The notes below the pieces were generated by a model. It had not been told where the DNA came from, did no database searches, and saw nothing but the letters and a program-made list of their open reading frames with translations. 64,000 nucleotides of DNA from Lachnospiraceae bacterium (lineage in GTDB: Bacteria; Bacillota; Clostridia; Lachnospirales; Lachnospiraceae). How positions within the stretch are numbered: the first letter of the stretch is position 1; each line of letters opens with the position of its first letter. Location: the NCBI GenBank assembly GCA_017619295.1, contig JAFZSQ010000033.1:1-64000 (forward strand), in the 5' to 3' direction. Position numbers and translations under genes: made by a program. Below, in pieces: positions 25,044 to 34,118 of this stretch.

Positions 25044-25739
25044 TTATACGGTTACTCTTGTACCGTTAAAATTACCTTTCACGGTATTGACAATACTCTT
25101 GTCTTCATTGAGCCCAAATACCATCATGGGCATCTTGTTGTCTCTTGCAAGTATGGAAGCTGTCATATCCACTACCTGAAGGTTCTTATCTATAACCTCC
25201 TGAATGGAAACTTCCGTATACTTGTGGGCATTGGGATTCCTGCCGGGATCGTCGTCATATACGCCGTCAATCGACTTGGCAAGAAGAATGCTGTCAGCCT
25301 CAACCTCAATGGCACGGAGCACTACTCCTGTGTCTGTTGAGAAGTAAGGATGTCCGGTTCCTCCTGCGAAGAATACCACATGTCCCTCTGCGAAGCAGGC
25401 ATTTGCCTTGTCCTTGGAGAACAGTTCTGTGAAAGATCCACACTGGAAAGGTGTAAGGATATCCGTCTTCATGCCTGTGCTTCTGAAAATCTCAGATACA
25501 TATATACAGTTCATAACGGTGGCAAGCATTCCGATCTGGTCAGCCTTGGTTCTGTCGATGTTCTCACTGGAACGTCCTCTCCAGAAGTTACCGCCGCCGA
25601 TAACGATGCCTACCTGGATTCCGGAATCGGTCAATTCCTTGACCTGTAGGGCTACGCCTCTGACAGTCGGTTCATCAAACCCCGTCTTCTTCTCTCCGGC
25701 TAATGCTTCGCCGCTTAACTTCAATAAGATTCTCTGCAT
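25044..25739 (-). CDS. pyrH: Uridylate kinase
   Basis: A 231-residue bacterial UMP kinase of the amino-acid-kinase fold, making UDP for nucleotide and wall precursor synthesis. It has RILLKLSGEALAG, IVIGGGNFWRGR, TADQIGMLATVMN-type sequence (KADQIGML) and the DNKMPMMVFGLNE end. The ATG at 25739 follows GGAGGG. It is the third gene of the operon that starts with the deacetylase and bactofilin. Confidence 0.98.
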   Translation of the reverse strand: MQRILLKLSGEALAGEKKTGFDEPTVRGVALQVKELTDSGIQVGIVIGGGNFWRGRSSENIDRTKADQIGMLATVMNCIYVSEIFRSTGMKTDILTPFQCGSFTELFSKDKANACFAEGHVVFFAGGTGHPYFSTDTGVVLRAIEVEADSILLAKSIDGVYDDDPGRNPNAHKYTEVSIQEVIDKNLQVVDMTASILARDNKMPMMVFGLNEDKSIVNTVKGNFNGTRVTV

Positions 25740-25760
25740 CTGCGTTCCCTCCGGTTTAAA

Positions 25761-26660
25761 CTATTTGGTTGATTTCTTAAATTCCTCAAAGAAGGATGTA
25801 GGATTAACTTCAGCGTAGCACTGTGAGCACTTACCTTCGATAACGGCACCGTTGTTAATCTGTACGGATTTGGACTTGATGTCGCCCATTACGATAGCTG
25901 ATGTATCGAGGATAACGGGGCCCTTAACATCGATGTCACCCTTTACAGCGCCTGCGATAACGGCGCTTGTTGCGGAAATGTTACCGATGATAACGGAGCT
26001 CTGTCCAATCTTAACACTTCCTTCACTGACGATCTCGCCGGTAACCTTTGCTCCGTCAGCGAATACCTCTGAAGCTTTGGAGTTACCAAAAATGCTTCCG
26101 GTTACATTTAATTTGCCAAGGACATCAATGTTACCTGTAATGCTTCCTACTACATCGATGGAACCATCTGATGTGATGTCACCTGTGATGGTCATTCCCT
26201 GTGTAATAACTGATGTCTCGTCTGAAATCATTCTGTTAGCAGTACTTTCCATAGTTCTCTTTGCCCCTTTAGTGTCATTTTTTTCGATAGGTGTAGCAAC
26301 AGGTACAGGTTCGGGTTCAGGCTGTTCTTCCACGATGGGTTCGGGTATAACAACCTCCTCTTCCTTCTCTTCTGCCACTTCTTCGATAACTTCTTTATTC
26401 TCTTCCTCCGGCTGTGCCTCCGGAATGATGGAATCGATATTCTCTAACATCTTGTCCAGAGAAAAGCCTTCTTCTTCGGGAACAACAGGCTCGGGCTCCA
26501 AGTCCCTCTTCTCCTCCGGTATTACTACTGCTTCATCCTCAATTTTCTCTTCGGGAGTAACTACTGCTTCTTCCTCCCCTGTGCGGATAGCTTCTTCCTC
26601 GGGCATCAGCTCGTTAACAGCTGTAGCCAGGTCATCCTTTAAATCTGAGAAAAAACCCAT
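25761..26660 (-). CDS. Bactofilin-type protein with long acidic N-terminal extension
   Basis: A 299-residue protein. The C-terminal region (about 152-280) is a bactofilin beta-helix of short repeats such as ITGDITSDGSIDVVGSITGN and AGAVKGDIDVKGPVI, a polymer-forming cytoskeletal fold. The first 135 residues are highly acidic and Pro/Val/Glu rich (EEEAVV, PEEK, EPEPVP), likely disordered. After the helix, a CSQC motif and a short basic tail finish the protein. Bactofilins scaffold wall enzymes, and here the upstream neighbour is a polysaccharide deacetylase. The ATG follows GGAGGAAG. The acidic arm is longer than in the common 120-180 residue bactofilins; its role is unknown. Confidence 0.87.
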   Translation of the reverse strand: MGFFSDLKDDLATAVNELMPEEEAIRTGEEEAVVTPEEKIEDEAVVIPEEKRDLEPEPVVPEEEGFSLDKMLENIDSIIPEAQPEEENKEVIEEVAEEKEEEVVIPEPIVEEQPEPEPVPVATPIEKNDTKGAKRTMESTANRMISDETSVITQGMTITGDITSDGSIDVVGSITGNIDVLGKLNVTGSIFGNSKASEVFADGAKVTGEIVSEGSVKIGQSSVIIGNISATSAVIAGAVKGDIDVKGPVILDTSAIVMGDIKSKSVQINNGAVIEGKCSQCYAEVNPTSFFEEFKKSTK

Positions 26661-26676
26661 TTTGCTTCCTCCATTC

Positions 26677-27594
26677 TTATTCTTCTATCTTCAAATGTTG
26701 TACTAATTCCGTATTCTCGTCTATGGGCAAAAGCTCATATCCTTCTCTGGCCCTGATATTCTCTATTATCATGGGCAGTGCATCCACCGTACTCTTTCGG
26801 TTTCCGGTGTCATGTAATAAAATAACATCCGTTTCGTATTTTCCGATTCCGTTTGTGACATTGGCTAAGATGGCTTCCGGAGCCAGTGCCGTATTCACAG
26901 CATCCGATGCGGATATGTTCCAGTCGAAATACTCCATGCCCTGGGCATGTATGTATTTAATTATGTCAGACATTGGAACCTTGCTGACCTTATTGGAACT
27001 TCCCCCAGGGAAACGTACGTATTTACATTGAGTTCCTGTGACTTCATAAAGCAAGCTTTCAAGTTTCTCAAGATCGTACGCATAATCATCCACAGAGTTA
27101 TATATCTCGCCATATTTATGGCTGTATGAATGAATTGCCAGCGTGTGGCCTTCGTCCACGATTCTCTTGTATGCGGCTTTAGAAACGTCGTCTTCCTTCC
27201 CTACCACAAAAAACGTGGCCTTCACGTCATACTCCTTCAAAACATCGAGGATTTCGTCGGTATATACGCTTGGCCCGTCATCAAATGTAAGATACACCTT
27301 ATGCTGCGTGGTCTGGGGCACATCCTCGGTCTCTTCCGTCTCCTCCGAAGTCTCCTCCTCTAAGGGAGCCTCTGTCTCGTCTTCGGGAAGGGTTCTGGTG
27401 ATTGCCGGGTTGCTCTCCAGCCTTGCATTAAGCAGTGCGGTCAACTCATCTATCCGATTGCTCAATTCTCTGATTCTAATGCCGAGAATAAAGCAAATAA
27501 CCAAGGGAAGCAGGAGGAAGAAAACGACAAGAAAAATGATTATTTTCTTGAGTCTTGCAACTCGCTTGCGTCTCGATTGTTCATTAACTTCCAT
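26677..27594 (-). CDS. Membrane-anchored polysaccharide deacetylase (NodB domain)
   Basis: A 305-residue protein with one N-terminal membrane span (about 16-36), an acidic stalk rich in Glu and Thr (about 65-95), and an external NodB deacetylase domain. The metal and catalytic motifs are VYLTFDDGPSVYTDEIL and LAIHSYSHKYGEIYN, then YVRFPGGSSNKV and LLHDTGNRKSTVDAL. It probably removes acetyl groups from peptidoglycan GlcNAc or a wall glycan, as PgdA does. It heads the operon with bactofilin, pyrH, frr, uppS, cdsA, dxr and rseP, fitting a role in wall growth. Confidence 0.92.
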   Translation of the reverse strand: MEVNEQSRRKRVARLKKIIIFLVVFFLLLPLVICFILGIRIRELSNRIDELTALLNARLESNPAITRTLPEDETEAPLEEETSEETEETEDVPQTTQHKVYLTFDDGPSVYTDEILDVLKEYDVKATFFVVGKEDDVSKAAYKRIVDEGHTLAIHSYSHKYGEIYNSVDDYAYDLEKLESLLYEVTGTQCKYVRFPGGSSNKVSKVPMSDIIKYIHAQGMEYFDWNISASDAVNTALAPEAILANVTNGIGKYETDVILLHDTGNRKSTVDALPMIIENIRAREGYELLPIDENTELVQHLKIEE

Positions 27595-27614
27595 CTCTTA
27601 AACCATCCAAAACC

Positions 27615-27620
27615 ATTGTA
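27615..27620 (-). promoter_or_regulatory. Extended -10 promoter of the envelope operon
   Basis: On the minus strand TACAAT preceded by TG at the extended -10 position lies about 20 bases before the deacetylase ATG. The -35 match is poor. It would drive the deacetylase-to-rseP operon. Confidence 0.45.
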
Positions 27621-27664
27621 TCACACATGTTTTGTATAGAAAAGGAAAAAAGTGTAAATAAATC

Positions 27665-28537
27665 CTACAATTTGGAGCCTGTAAGAAGCTCATATCCCTG
27701 CAGATATTTGTTGATTGTCTTATCAACAATTTCCTGAGGAAGTGTCCAGTTGTGACCCTCATTTGCCTTGAGCCAGTCTCTTGCAAACTGCTTGTCAAAT
27801 GAAGCCTGGCCGCGACCTACTTCATACTCGTCTGCAGGCCAGAATCTGGAGCTGTCGGGGGTGAGCATTTCATCTCCGATAACAATATTTCCGTTCTCAT
27901 CAAGTCCGAACTCGAACTTGGTATCTGCTATTATTATGCCTTTCTTTGCTGCGTAATCGGCACATCTCTTATAAAGGGCAATTGTGTTGTCTCTCAAGGC
28001 TGTGGCGTACTCAAGTCCCTTTCCGGGGAAGCGCTTTTCAAGGTAATCAACGCTCTGCTCAAAGGATATGTTCTCGTCGTGATCACCGATTTCTGCCTTG
28101 GTGGAAGGTGTATAAATGGGCTCTGCGAGTTTCTCTGATTCCTTAAGTCCTTCAGGAAGCTTGATTCCGCAAACGGTTCCGTTCTCCTTATATGAAGCCC
28201 AGCCGCTTCCTGTAATATAACCTCTTACAATGCACTCAACGGGGAGCATCTCAAGTTTCTTGACCATCATGCTTCTTCCCTCAAACTCAGGAGTTCTGAA
28301 GAATTCAGGCATATCCTTTGTGTCTGTGCTTATCATGTGGTTGGGAATAATATCCTTTGTCATGTCAAACCAGAACTTGGACATCTGGGTAAGAACCTGT
28401 CCCTTCTTTGTAACGGTGTTGTTAAGAATCACGTCAAAACAGCTGATTCTGTCGGTGGCCACAAGGATAAGTGTGTCTCCGTTGTCATAAATTTCTCTTA
28501 CTTTACCCTCTTTAATGGGTTTTAAAGCCTCGCTCAT
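27665..28537 (-). CDS. purC: Phosphoribosylaminoimidazole-succinocarboxamide synthase
   Basis: The 290-residue SAICAR synthetase of de novo purine synthesis. It carries KPIKEGKVREIYD, the DRISCFDVILNNTVTKKGQVLTQMS-type nucleotide region, MLPVECIVRGYITGSGWASYK, and the GIIIADTKFEFGLDENG catalytic segment. The length is that of the longer type rather than the 230-residue enzyme. It stands alone, without other pur genes. Its ATG follows AAAGGGGC, and the whole leader to a candidate promoter is only about 60 bases and contains a terminator hairpin. Confidence 0.97.
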   Translation of the reverse strand: MSEALKPIKEGKVREIYDNGDTLILVATDRISCFDVILNNTVTKKGQVLTQMSKFWFDMTKDIIPNHMISTDTKDMPEFFRTPEFEGRSMMVKKLEMLPVECIVRGYITGSGWASYKENGTVCGIKLPEGLKESEKLAEPIYTPSTKAEIGDHDENISFEQSVDYLEKRFPGKGLEYATALRDNTIALYKRCADYAAKKGIIIADTKFEFGLDENGNIVIGDEMLTPDSSRFWPADEYEVGRGQASFDKQFARDWLKANEGHNWTLPQEIVDKTINKYLQGYELLTGSKL

Positions 28538-28562
28538 TTTTTGCCCCTTTCAAATTCTTTTT

Positions 28563-28593
28563 CAAAAAAAGGTCGGGAGCGGTGCTCCCGACC
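28563..28593 (-). terminator. Intrinsic terminator between the chemoreceptor and purC genes
   Basis: A perfect 10-bp stem GGTCGGGAGC with its complement (28571-28593) and a 3-base loop is followed on the minus strand by TTTTTTT. It lies 48 bases after the chemoreceptor stop and 26 bases before the purC ATG. Confidence 0.88.
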
Positions 28594-28601
28594 TAAGTGC
28601 T

Positions 28602-28630
28602 ATTATATTATAACTTTTATGCGACTGCAA
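28602..28630 (-). promoter_or_regulatory. Candidate purC promoter placed before the terminator
   Basis: On the minus strand TTGCAG (28625-28630) and a perfect TATAAT (28602-28607) are 17 bases apart. The predicted start, near 28594, is right at the base of the terminator stem, so nascent purC mRNA would begin with that hairpin. Confidence 0.5.
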
Positions 28631-28640
28631 TAATGCCCGA

Positions 28641-30635
28641 TTAATCTTTGAAGAATTTCATCTCTTCGATCAACTGATCTGAAATATCTCTCAAGGACTG
28701 AGCTGCATTTGAAAGGGTGTTAACGGTAGCGTTAAGTTCTTCCATAGATGCGGAAGTTTCCTGTGCAGATGCTGCGTTTTCTTCAGATATAGCTGAAAGT
28801 CCGCTCATGGCATCTACGATTTCTGCCTTGGATTCCTCACAGGCATCTGCGCTGTTCTTGATGGATTCTACACCGGCTACGGATGATTCGATTCCCTCAA
28901 TCAGCTTGTTGATACTTGCAACAGTCTCTTCAATGATGTTCTTCTGCTCATCAGTGGTTGTTTCAACTTCCTTGGCAACAGCAACTGCGCTCTGGGACTC
29001 GGAAAGAAGGTTGTCCATCTCTGCACGAATCTCATTAGCTGAGTTAGCAGACTCGTCTGCAAGTTTTCCGATTTCTTCAGCGACTACCGCGAAGCCTCTT
29101 CCTGCTTCACCTGCTCTTGCTGCCTCGATTGAAGCATTAAGTGCAAGGAGGTTGGTCTGGGATGCGATGGAGTTGATAGCCTCAACCTTGGAGCTGATTC
29201 TCTCAACTGCTGCACCTGTTGAACCGATCTTCTCGGTGATTTCTTCAACGGCACGGCTCATCTCATCGGATGAAGATTTAAGTTTGTCGAGCTGTTTAGC
29301 AGATTCTCTTGAATCTGAACTCATTTCCTGAGCTGTAACCGCAACATTTGCTGCGTTATCGGTAACAGTCTGGATATTATCTGAAATTGTCTCAGTGCTC
29401 TTTGTGGCATTCTGAATCTCGTCAGCCTGCTGGGTTGCACCGCTTGCAATCTCTTCTACTGCACGTGATACATCGTCCGCAGTCTTGGAAATCTGCTCTG
29501 AAGTATCAGCCAAATCAACTGATGAATTGTTAACCGATGAAGCAGATTCCTTGATGTTTGTAACAATTTTCTTAAGTGTATCAATCAGGTTGTTGGAGTC
29601 ATTAACAATCTCTCCGAACTCATCCTTACGGTTGGTGTGCTTCTCAATCTTCTCGAAACGTCCGTCTGCCAAAGCTGCAAGAGAAGCATTAACGTCCTTA
29701 ATGGGCTCGGTAAAGTTCTTAGCCATTATGAAGGAAATGAATGCAGCAACAACGATCATTACGATTCCGATAAGAACTACGATTGTAGCCGATCTTGTAG
29801 CTGCTGATTTAACCTCCTTAAGATTAACTGTATCTCCTACAATCCAACCTGTTGTAGGATCTTTGGCATATGCGGTAATTCCTTCAAATCCCTGGCCTGT
29901 ATCTGCAATGAAGTATCCTTTTTCCTTGCCTGAGGTAAAGAATTCAACATGGCTCATATCCTGCTCGTCATCTACAGTAATCTCATACTGAGAGTTTGCA
30001 ACCATCATACCCTGGCTGTCTACGAGGAAGCAGTCATCTGCCATATTTTTGAGGAATTCATGCCAAACATTAAGGTCGTAGTTTCTCTGTAAGATACCTA
30101 CGGGCTTTCCGTCGTGTCCGATAATAGGAACGGCGATGGTACAAATACGTGAACCGTTAGATTTACTAACGTTCATGTTTGAAACGTAAACAACGCCCTG
30201 AATTGCTTTCTGGAAATATTCTCTCTCAGATACGTCAACAAGTTTACCTGAGGTCTTGAATAACTGCATTCCGTCAGGTCCGGAAAGTGCCGTTACGTTT
30301 CCGTCATTAAAGATGGCATCTACTGCTGCAACCGCTGCGGTCATCTCATCATCGGGAACTCCGTAAGGGTTACCTTCAAGGTAGTAAACAACATTTGCGT
30401 TTGTTGCGCATGTCTGAAGTGCTTTGATGTTCTGCTGAATTACGTTGTTGAATTCAGACTGAATGTAGGAAGCCTGCGCAAGTAGGGTGTTTTCCGCATC
30501 TTCCATAGCTTTGCTGGTGGACATGTTGTAGCTTACAACGAGGGCGATTGCCAGGGGAACGATAGCTACTGCTAACATAATGGCAATCAGCTTGGTCTTG
30601 ACGCTATTAAGTCCGCTAATCTTCTTTTCGCCCAT
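28641..30635 (-). CDS. Methyl-accepting chemotaxis protein
   Basis: A 664-residue chemoreceptor. A first membrane span (about 13-33) precedes a large extracytoplasmic dCache-type sensor with [20 protein letters not shown] and [16 protein letters not shown] second span lies near 282-303, then a HAMP domain and a long signalling coiled coil with the conserved tip segment [20 protein letters not shown] and [15 protein letters not shown]. The C-terminus lacks a CheR-binding pentapeptide. The ATG follows AAAGGATG. No other chemotaxis genes are nearby, so it is an orphan receptor feeding a distant chemotaxis system. The ligand is unknown; small organic ligands are typical for dCache. Confidence 0.96.
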   Translation of the reverse strand: MGEKKISGLNSVKTKLIAIMLAVAIVPLAIALVVSYNMSTSKAMEDAENTLLAQASYIQSEFNNVIQQNIKALQTCATNANVVYYLEGNPYGVPDDEMTAAVAAVDAIFNDGNVTALSGPDGMQLFKTSGKLVDVSEREYFQKAIQGVVYVSNMNVSKSNGSRICTIAVPIIGHDGKPVGILQRNYDLNVWHEFLKNMADDCFLVDSQGMMVANSQYEITVDDEQDMSHVEFFTSGKEKGYFIADTGQGFEGITAYAKDPTTGWIVGDTVNLKEVKSAATRSATIVVLIGIVMIVVAAFISFIMAKNFTEPIKDVNASLAALADGRFEKIEKHTNRKDEFGEIVNDSNNLIDTLKKIVTNIKESASSVNNSSVDLADTSEQISKTADDVSRAVEEIASGATQQADEIQNATKSTETISDNIQTVTDNAANVAVTAQEMSSDSRESAKQLDKLKSSSDEMSRAVEEITEKIGSTGAAVERISSKVEAINSIASQTNLLALNASIEAARAGEAGRGFAVVAEEIGKLADESANSANEIRAEMDNLLSESQSAVAVAKEVETTTDEQKNIIEETVASINKLIEGIESSVAGVESIKNSADACEESKAEIVDAMSGLSAISEENAASAQETSASMEELNATVNTLSNAAQSLRDISDQLIEEMKFFKD

Positions 30636-30697
30636 AAAAGTGTCATCCTTTCATTAAATTACTCTTAGTGTTCGAGTTTCGGGGAACTCTTATGAGA

Positions 30698-30703
30698 ATT
30701 ATA
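30698..30703 (-). promoter_or_regulatory. Extended -10 promoter of the chemoreceptor gene
   Basis: On the minus strand TGCTATAAT (TG extension plus perfect TATAAT) lies about 60 bases before the ATG; no good -35 is seen. The leader then contains the dyad GAGTT-N6-AACTC (30675-30690). Confidence 0.55.
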
Positions 30704-30741
30704 GCACTGTTTCGTTGAAATTGCATTAACTTTTTTAAAAT

Positions 30742-32265
30742 TTAATAATAATATGCACTCTTTCCTGTCACTATTTGGTACCAGTCCATAATTTGTCTGA
30801 AAGTAACACACCAATATTGTGTTTTGCCACCAATTATAGATTGGGCTCTGACCATGGCGACCAGATTACCATGACTGTCAAATACCGCAGATCCTGAGCT
30901 TCCCGGGAAGTTCTCGCAGGTAACCTCGCTCATTATCCAGTTTCTGGCTCTTTCTATGTCGCAGTATCCTTCCTTCTGCAACATGACTCCGGTCTTGTCG
31001 GCCTTCACACTTCCATCCATCCTGATGGTTCTGAAGCCAATTGATATATCAGGGTTCTGGGAAAGGCCTGTCCAATATCCATTATTAATATGAACAGTTC
31101 TTAATTCTTCCCAAAGATATTCGTCCAGGTCACTTCTGTCAATTTTTAAGAAGGCAACATCATTTTCTTCATCCATATCCCCGTACTTGTAGACATGGGC
31201 TCTGGTTCCGTCGTAGAAGGTGCATGTATCATCGGGGCCTGAGGCACCTTTTGCCACATGGGCATTGGTACAGATTGTCACCGTTTCGTCGTCCATATCT
31301 ATAATGAAGCCACTGCCCTCTGAGTAACCGTTGTTAAAGGGGAATCTTAAATAAACAACGCAGGGCTCCATGACTTCCAAAATGAAGCCGATGTTGTCAT
31401 CGTCATAGTAGCCGGCATCGTGTATATTTATTGCTCCGTAGATATGATCGTCATTGTCATTAATTAAATGCTGATTTATTTTTTCCTGAAGTTCCAAAGG
31501 GGTACAAACAGTGACTTTACCTGAGGCTCTGCCCTCAAGTCCGTAGGAATCGGTGGCCTCGTATACCACCTCATACTCTCCGGGCTCAGAAAGGTTTGCA
31601 TTTGACATGTCAACAAGCATACCTTCCGTCACATCACCGTCCACCTCGTCAGAGGCACTGACTCCCAATGCAGGATCGAAGGGTTCGTTCAAAGAAATAT
31701 AGATAGGTTTTATTCCTGTTATAGAAGGGGGCGTATCAACGGTTACCCACACTCTCTTAACGGAGGTGTTTCCGCTGTTATCCTCAGCGCCCACCATAAT
31801 TTCATAATCACCCGTGGAGGAAAAGCTTATGTTTGACTTGTTATCTACAGTCAATTTTCTAATCTGTCCTTTATCGCTTACGGACTCCACGAATTTATCG
31901 GCGTTGTAACTGTCTCCCAAAGCCAGGAAGACCGTATCCTTTATTACCTCAAGCTCCGGAGGAGTAGTATCCTCGATAGTTACATGGCATTCAAACTCCT
32001 GCCAGGCATGTCTGATATAAATGGTGTACTCTCCCACCTTGCATTCATCAAGCAAAGAAGTATCTACCTTGGCAAGATTTACGGACCACTCCTGACCCGT
32101 AATATAACTAGAGGGGGCTACGCTTACCGTATCCCCCAACTCATAAGTCACGTTATTAATCTTTTTTTCTACCCTGAAGCACAACAAGAAAACTGCTGTA
32201 ACAGTCACAAGAAACAGTATTGTACATACAGCTGCTAAAGTTCTTGCTTTTTTCTTCCTTTTCAA
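30742..32265 (-). CDS. Membrane-anchored trypsin-like serine protease with Ig-like repeats
   Basis: A 507-residue protein with a basic start and one membrane span (about 10-30), so the rest is external. Two Ig-like modules (about 98-176 and 178-255) of the kind found in bacterial surface proteins follow, the first opening DTTPPELEV. A chymotrypsin-fold domain occupies about 290-500, with catalytic His336 (TICTNAHVAKG), Asp369 (ENDVAFLKID) and Ser457 (NFPGSSGSAVFD). No PDZ domain is present, unlike HtrA. The start is a TTG with AAGGA 9 bases upstream that overlaps the stop of the gene before. A secreted-protein maturation role is possible but unproven. Confidence 0.85.
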   Translation of the reverse strand: MKRKKKARTLAAVCTILFLVTVTAVFLLCFRVEKKINNVTYELGDTVSVAPSSYITGQEWSVNLAKVDTSLLDECKVGEYTIYIRHAWQEFECHVTIEDTTPPELEVIKDTVFLALGDSYNADKFVESVSDKGQIRKLTVDNKSNISFSSTGDYEIMVGAEDNSGNTSVKRVWVTVDTPPSITGIKPIYISLNEPFDPALGVSASDEVDGDVTEGMLVDMSNANLSEPGEYEVVYEATDSYGLEGRASGKVTVCTPLELQEKINQHLINDNDDHIYGAINIHDAGYYDDDNIGFILEVMEPCVVYLRFPFNNGYSEGSGFIIDMDDETVTICTNAHVAKGASGPDDTCTFYDGTRAHVYKYGDMDEENDVAFLKIDRSDLDEYLWEELRTVHINNGYWTGLSQNPDISIGFRTIRMDGSVKADKTGVMLQKEGYCDIERARNWIMSEVTCENFPGSSGSAVFDSHGNLVAMVRAQSIIGGKTQYWCVTFRQIMDWYQIVTGKSAYYY

Positions 32266-32277
32266 AATGAACCGTCC

Positions 32278-32601
32278 TTAGTTCTTCCAGTCAAGAATAG
32301 AAACAGACTTTTTTAACTTTTTATTTACTGTATAAACGATGTTGTCAAAGGCCATGTCATCCATTTTAGCCCATTCACCACCCATGGCATTCTTAAGAAT
32401 TCTGGTGGGCTGTTCCAAAAATGAAATCATCTCTTCCGGATGATATGTCCATAATCCTGCCGAATCCTCATCCTTTCCGAGATGCACCTTTACGGCATCC
32501 TTGAGAAATCTCTTCTCTTTCTCTTCCTGAGTCTCGGCGTGTGAAGCTGAACTGCCTTCCAATAAAGCTTTCAATGCCATTAAGTTGTCCATATCACTCA
32601 T
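32278..32601 (-). CDS. Hypothetical cytoplasmic protein, 107 residues
   Basis: A short protein with no recognised domain. The ATG at 32601 (MSDMDNLMALK) follows GGAG at 7 bases and is preferred over a TTG at 32724, which would add a hydrophobic 41-residue N-terminus but overlap the control region of the divergent gene. The product is charged and helical, with a Lys-rich end (KKLKKSVSILDWKN). Its stop overlaps the ribosome-binding site of the trypsin-like protease gene, so the two are one operon and are probably translationally coupled. A regulatory or accessory role for the protease is possible. Confidence 0.62.
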   Translation of the reverse strand: MSDMDNLMALKALLEGSSASHAETQEEKEKRFLKDAVKVHLGKDEDSAGLWTYHPEEMISFLEQPTRILKNAMGGEWAKMDDMAFDNIVYTVNKKLKKSVSILDWKN

Positions 32602-32665
32602 GTTGATTCTCCATTCTGCAGGCCGGTTGTGTATCGCCTGCCAAAAACATAACCTTCCAATAATT

Positions 32666-32694
32666 AACATAACAAAAACAGTCGTAATTTTCAA
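32666..32694 (-). promoter_or_regulatory. Candidate promoter of the small gene/protease operon
   Basis: On the minus strand TTGAAA (32689-32694) and TATGTT (32666-32671) are 17 bases apart, about 65 bases before the ATG at 32601. Confidence 0.45.
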
Positions 32695-32703
32695 GATTTT
32701 TGG

Positions 32704-32709
32704 TATAAT
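32704..32709 (+). promoter_or_regulatory. Extended -10 promoter of the FAD dehydrogenase gene
   Basis: TGGTATAAT on the plus strand gives a perfect -10 with TG extension. The predicted start leaves a very short leader that begins at the GGAGG ribosome-binding site before the ATG at 32730. Confidence 0.55.
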
Positions 32710-32729
32710 AATGGAGGAGGACAAAGACT

Positions 32730-34100
32730 ATGAAATATGATGTTACTATTATCGGGGCGGGCCCCGGCGGTATTTTCTCCGCATATGAACTGATGAAGAA
32801 GAAACCGGAACTCAAAATTGCCGTTTTTGAAGCCGGTTATACATTGGAGAAAAGGAAATGTCCCATTGACGGAGACAAGGTTAAGTCCTGTATCAAGTGC
32901 GAAACCTGTGCAATTATGAACGGTTTCGGAGGAGCAGGTGCTTTTTCCGATGGTAAATACAATATCACCAACGACTTCGGCGGAACCTTATTCGAGTATA
33001 TCGGAAAGAATAAGGCGCTGGAACTTATGAGATACGTTGATGACATCAACATGAGCCACGGTGGTGAGGGTACCAAGCTTTTCTCAACAGCAGGAAGTGA
33101 ATTCAAGAAGATCTGCATGCAGAATAAGCTTACCCTTCTTGATGCCAGCGTAAGACATCTGGGAACAGATATTAACTATATCGTTCTTGAGAATATATAT
33201 AATGAAATGAAGGATCACGTGGATTTCTACTTTCACACTCCCGTTGAGACCGTTAAGGTTCTGGACCCCGGATACAGAGTTATCTACAAGGGCGGCGAGG
33301 TAGACTGTGATAAGTGCATTATCTCCGTAGGTCGAAGCGGAAGTAAATGGATGGAGAGTCTTTGTAAGGAGCTCAACATCGAAACCAGCTCCAACAGAGT
33401 TGATATCGGTGTCAGAGTTGAGATTCCCGCAGTAATCTTCTCTCATCTTACAGACAAGCTCTACGAGTCCAAGATAGTATATCGTACCGAAAAGTTCGAG
33501 GACAGAGTAAGAACCTTCTGTATGAACCCCAACGGTATTGTAGTTAACGAGAACACCAACGGCATTGTTACCGTTAACGGACACAGTTTCGAAGATCCCG
33601 AGAAGAAGACAGAGAACACAAACTTCGCTCTTCTTGTGGCTAAGCACTTCTCAGAGCCCTTCAAGGACAGTAACGGATACGGCGAAAGCATCGCAAGACT
33701 TTCCAACATGCTTGGCGGCGGCGTAATCGTTCAGAGATTCGGTGACCTTGAGAGAGGAAGAAGAAGTAACGCCAAGAGAATTGAGGAAGGCACAATAAGA
33801 CCTACCCTCAACGCTACACCCGGCGACTTAAGCCTGGTTCTTCCCAAGAGAATACTTGACGGTATCATCGAGATGATTCACGCTCTCGACAAGATTGCCC
33901 CCGGTACCGCAAATGAAGATACACTCCTTTACGGTGTGGAAGTTAAGTTCTACAACATGGAAGTTAAGCTTGATAACAACCTTGAGACCAACTACAAGGG
34001 TCTTTACGTTATCGGCGACGGCAGCGGAGTAACCCACTCTCTGTCCCACGCTTCAGCCAGCGGTATCTACGTAGCAAGACAAATCATTAATCAAGCATAA
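32730..34100 (+). CDS. FAD-dependent dehydrogenase (COG2509-like)
   Basis: A 456-residue flavoprotein. The dinucleotide-binding motif VTIIGAGPGGIFSAYELMKK opens the protein. A Cys-rich segment follows near 48-66 (KCPIDGDKVKSCIKCETC) and leads into NGFGGAGAFSDGKYN, as in the uncharacterised FAD-dependent dehydrogenase group often seen in Clostridia. The C-terminus holds the second FAD contact, GLYVIGDGSGVTHSLSHASA. The substrate is not known. It is followed 18 bases later by deoD, suggesting co-transcription, though no functional link is obvious. The ATG follows GGAGG. Confidence 0.88.
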   Translation: MKYDVTIIGAGPGGIFSAYELMKKKPELKIAVFEAGYTLEKRKCPIDGDKVKSCIKCETCAIMNGFGGAGAFSDGKYNITNDFGGTLFEYIGKNKALELMRYVDDINMSHGGEGTKLFSTAGSEFKKICMQNKLTLLDASVRHLGTDINYIVLENIYNEMKDHVDFYFHTPVETVKVLDPGYRVIYKGGEVDCDKCIISVGRSGSKWMESLCKELNIETSSNRVDIGVRVEIPAVIFSHLTDKLYESKIVYRTEKFEDRVRTFCMNPNGIVVNENTNGIVTVNGHSFEDPEKKTENTNFALLVAKHFSEPFKDSNGYGESIARLSNMLGGGVIVQRFGDLERGRRSNAKRIEEGTIRPTLNATPGDLSLVLPKRILDGIIEMIHALDKIAPGTANEDTLLYGVEVKFYNMEVKLDNNLETNYKGLYVIGDGSGVTHSLSHASASGIYVARQIINQA

Positions 34101-34118
34101 TTCAGGAGGAATATATAG

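Noticed and set aside
25852..26706. 284-residue open frame on the plus strand opposite the bactofilin gene
   Set aside because: It is low-complexity (Ser/Thr/Pro runs), mirrors the acidic arm on the other strand, has no ribosome-binding site, and lies wholly over a well-supported gene.
28538..28640. Purine riboswitch before purC
   Set aside because: The only structure is the G/C-rich hairpin with T-run; no three-way junction with conserved loop bases is present.
28717..29331. 204-residue open frame on the plus strand opposite the chemoreceptor signalling domain
   Set aside because: Composition (Ala/Ser/Leu rich) reflects the coiled-coil coding strand; no start signal and no recognisable motif.
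33084..33647. 187-residue open frame on the minus strand opposite the FAD dehydrogenase
   Set aside because: No ribosome-binding site and complete overlap with a conserved flavoprotein gene.
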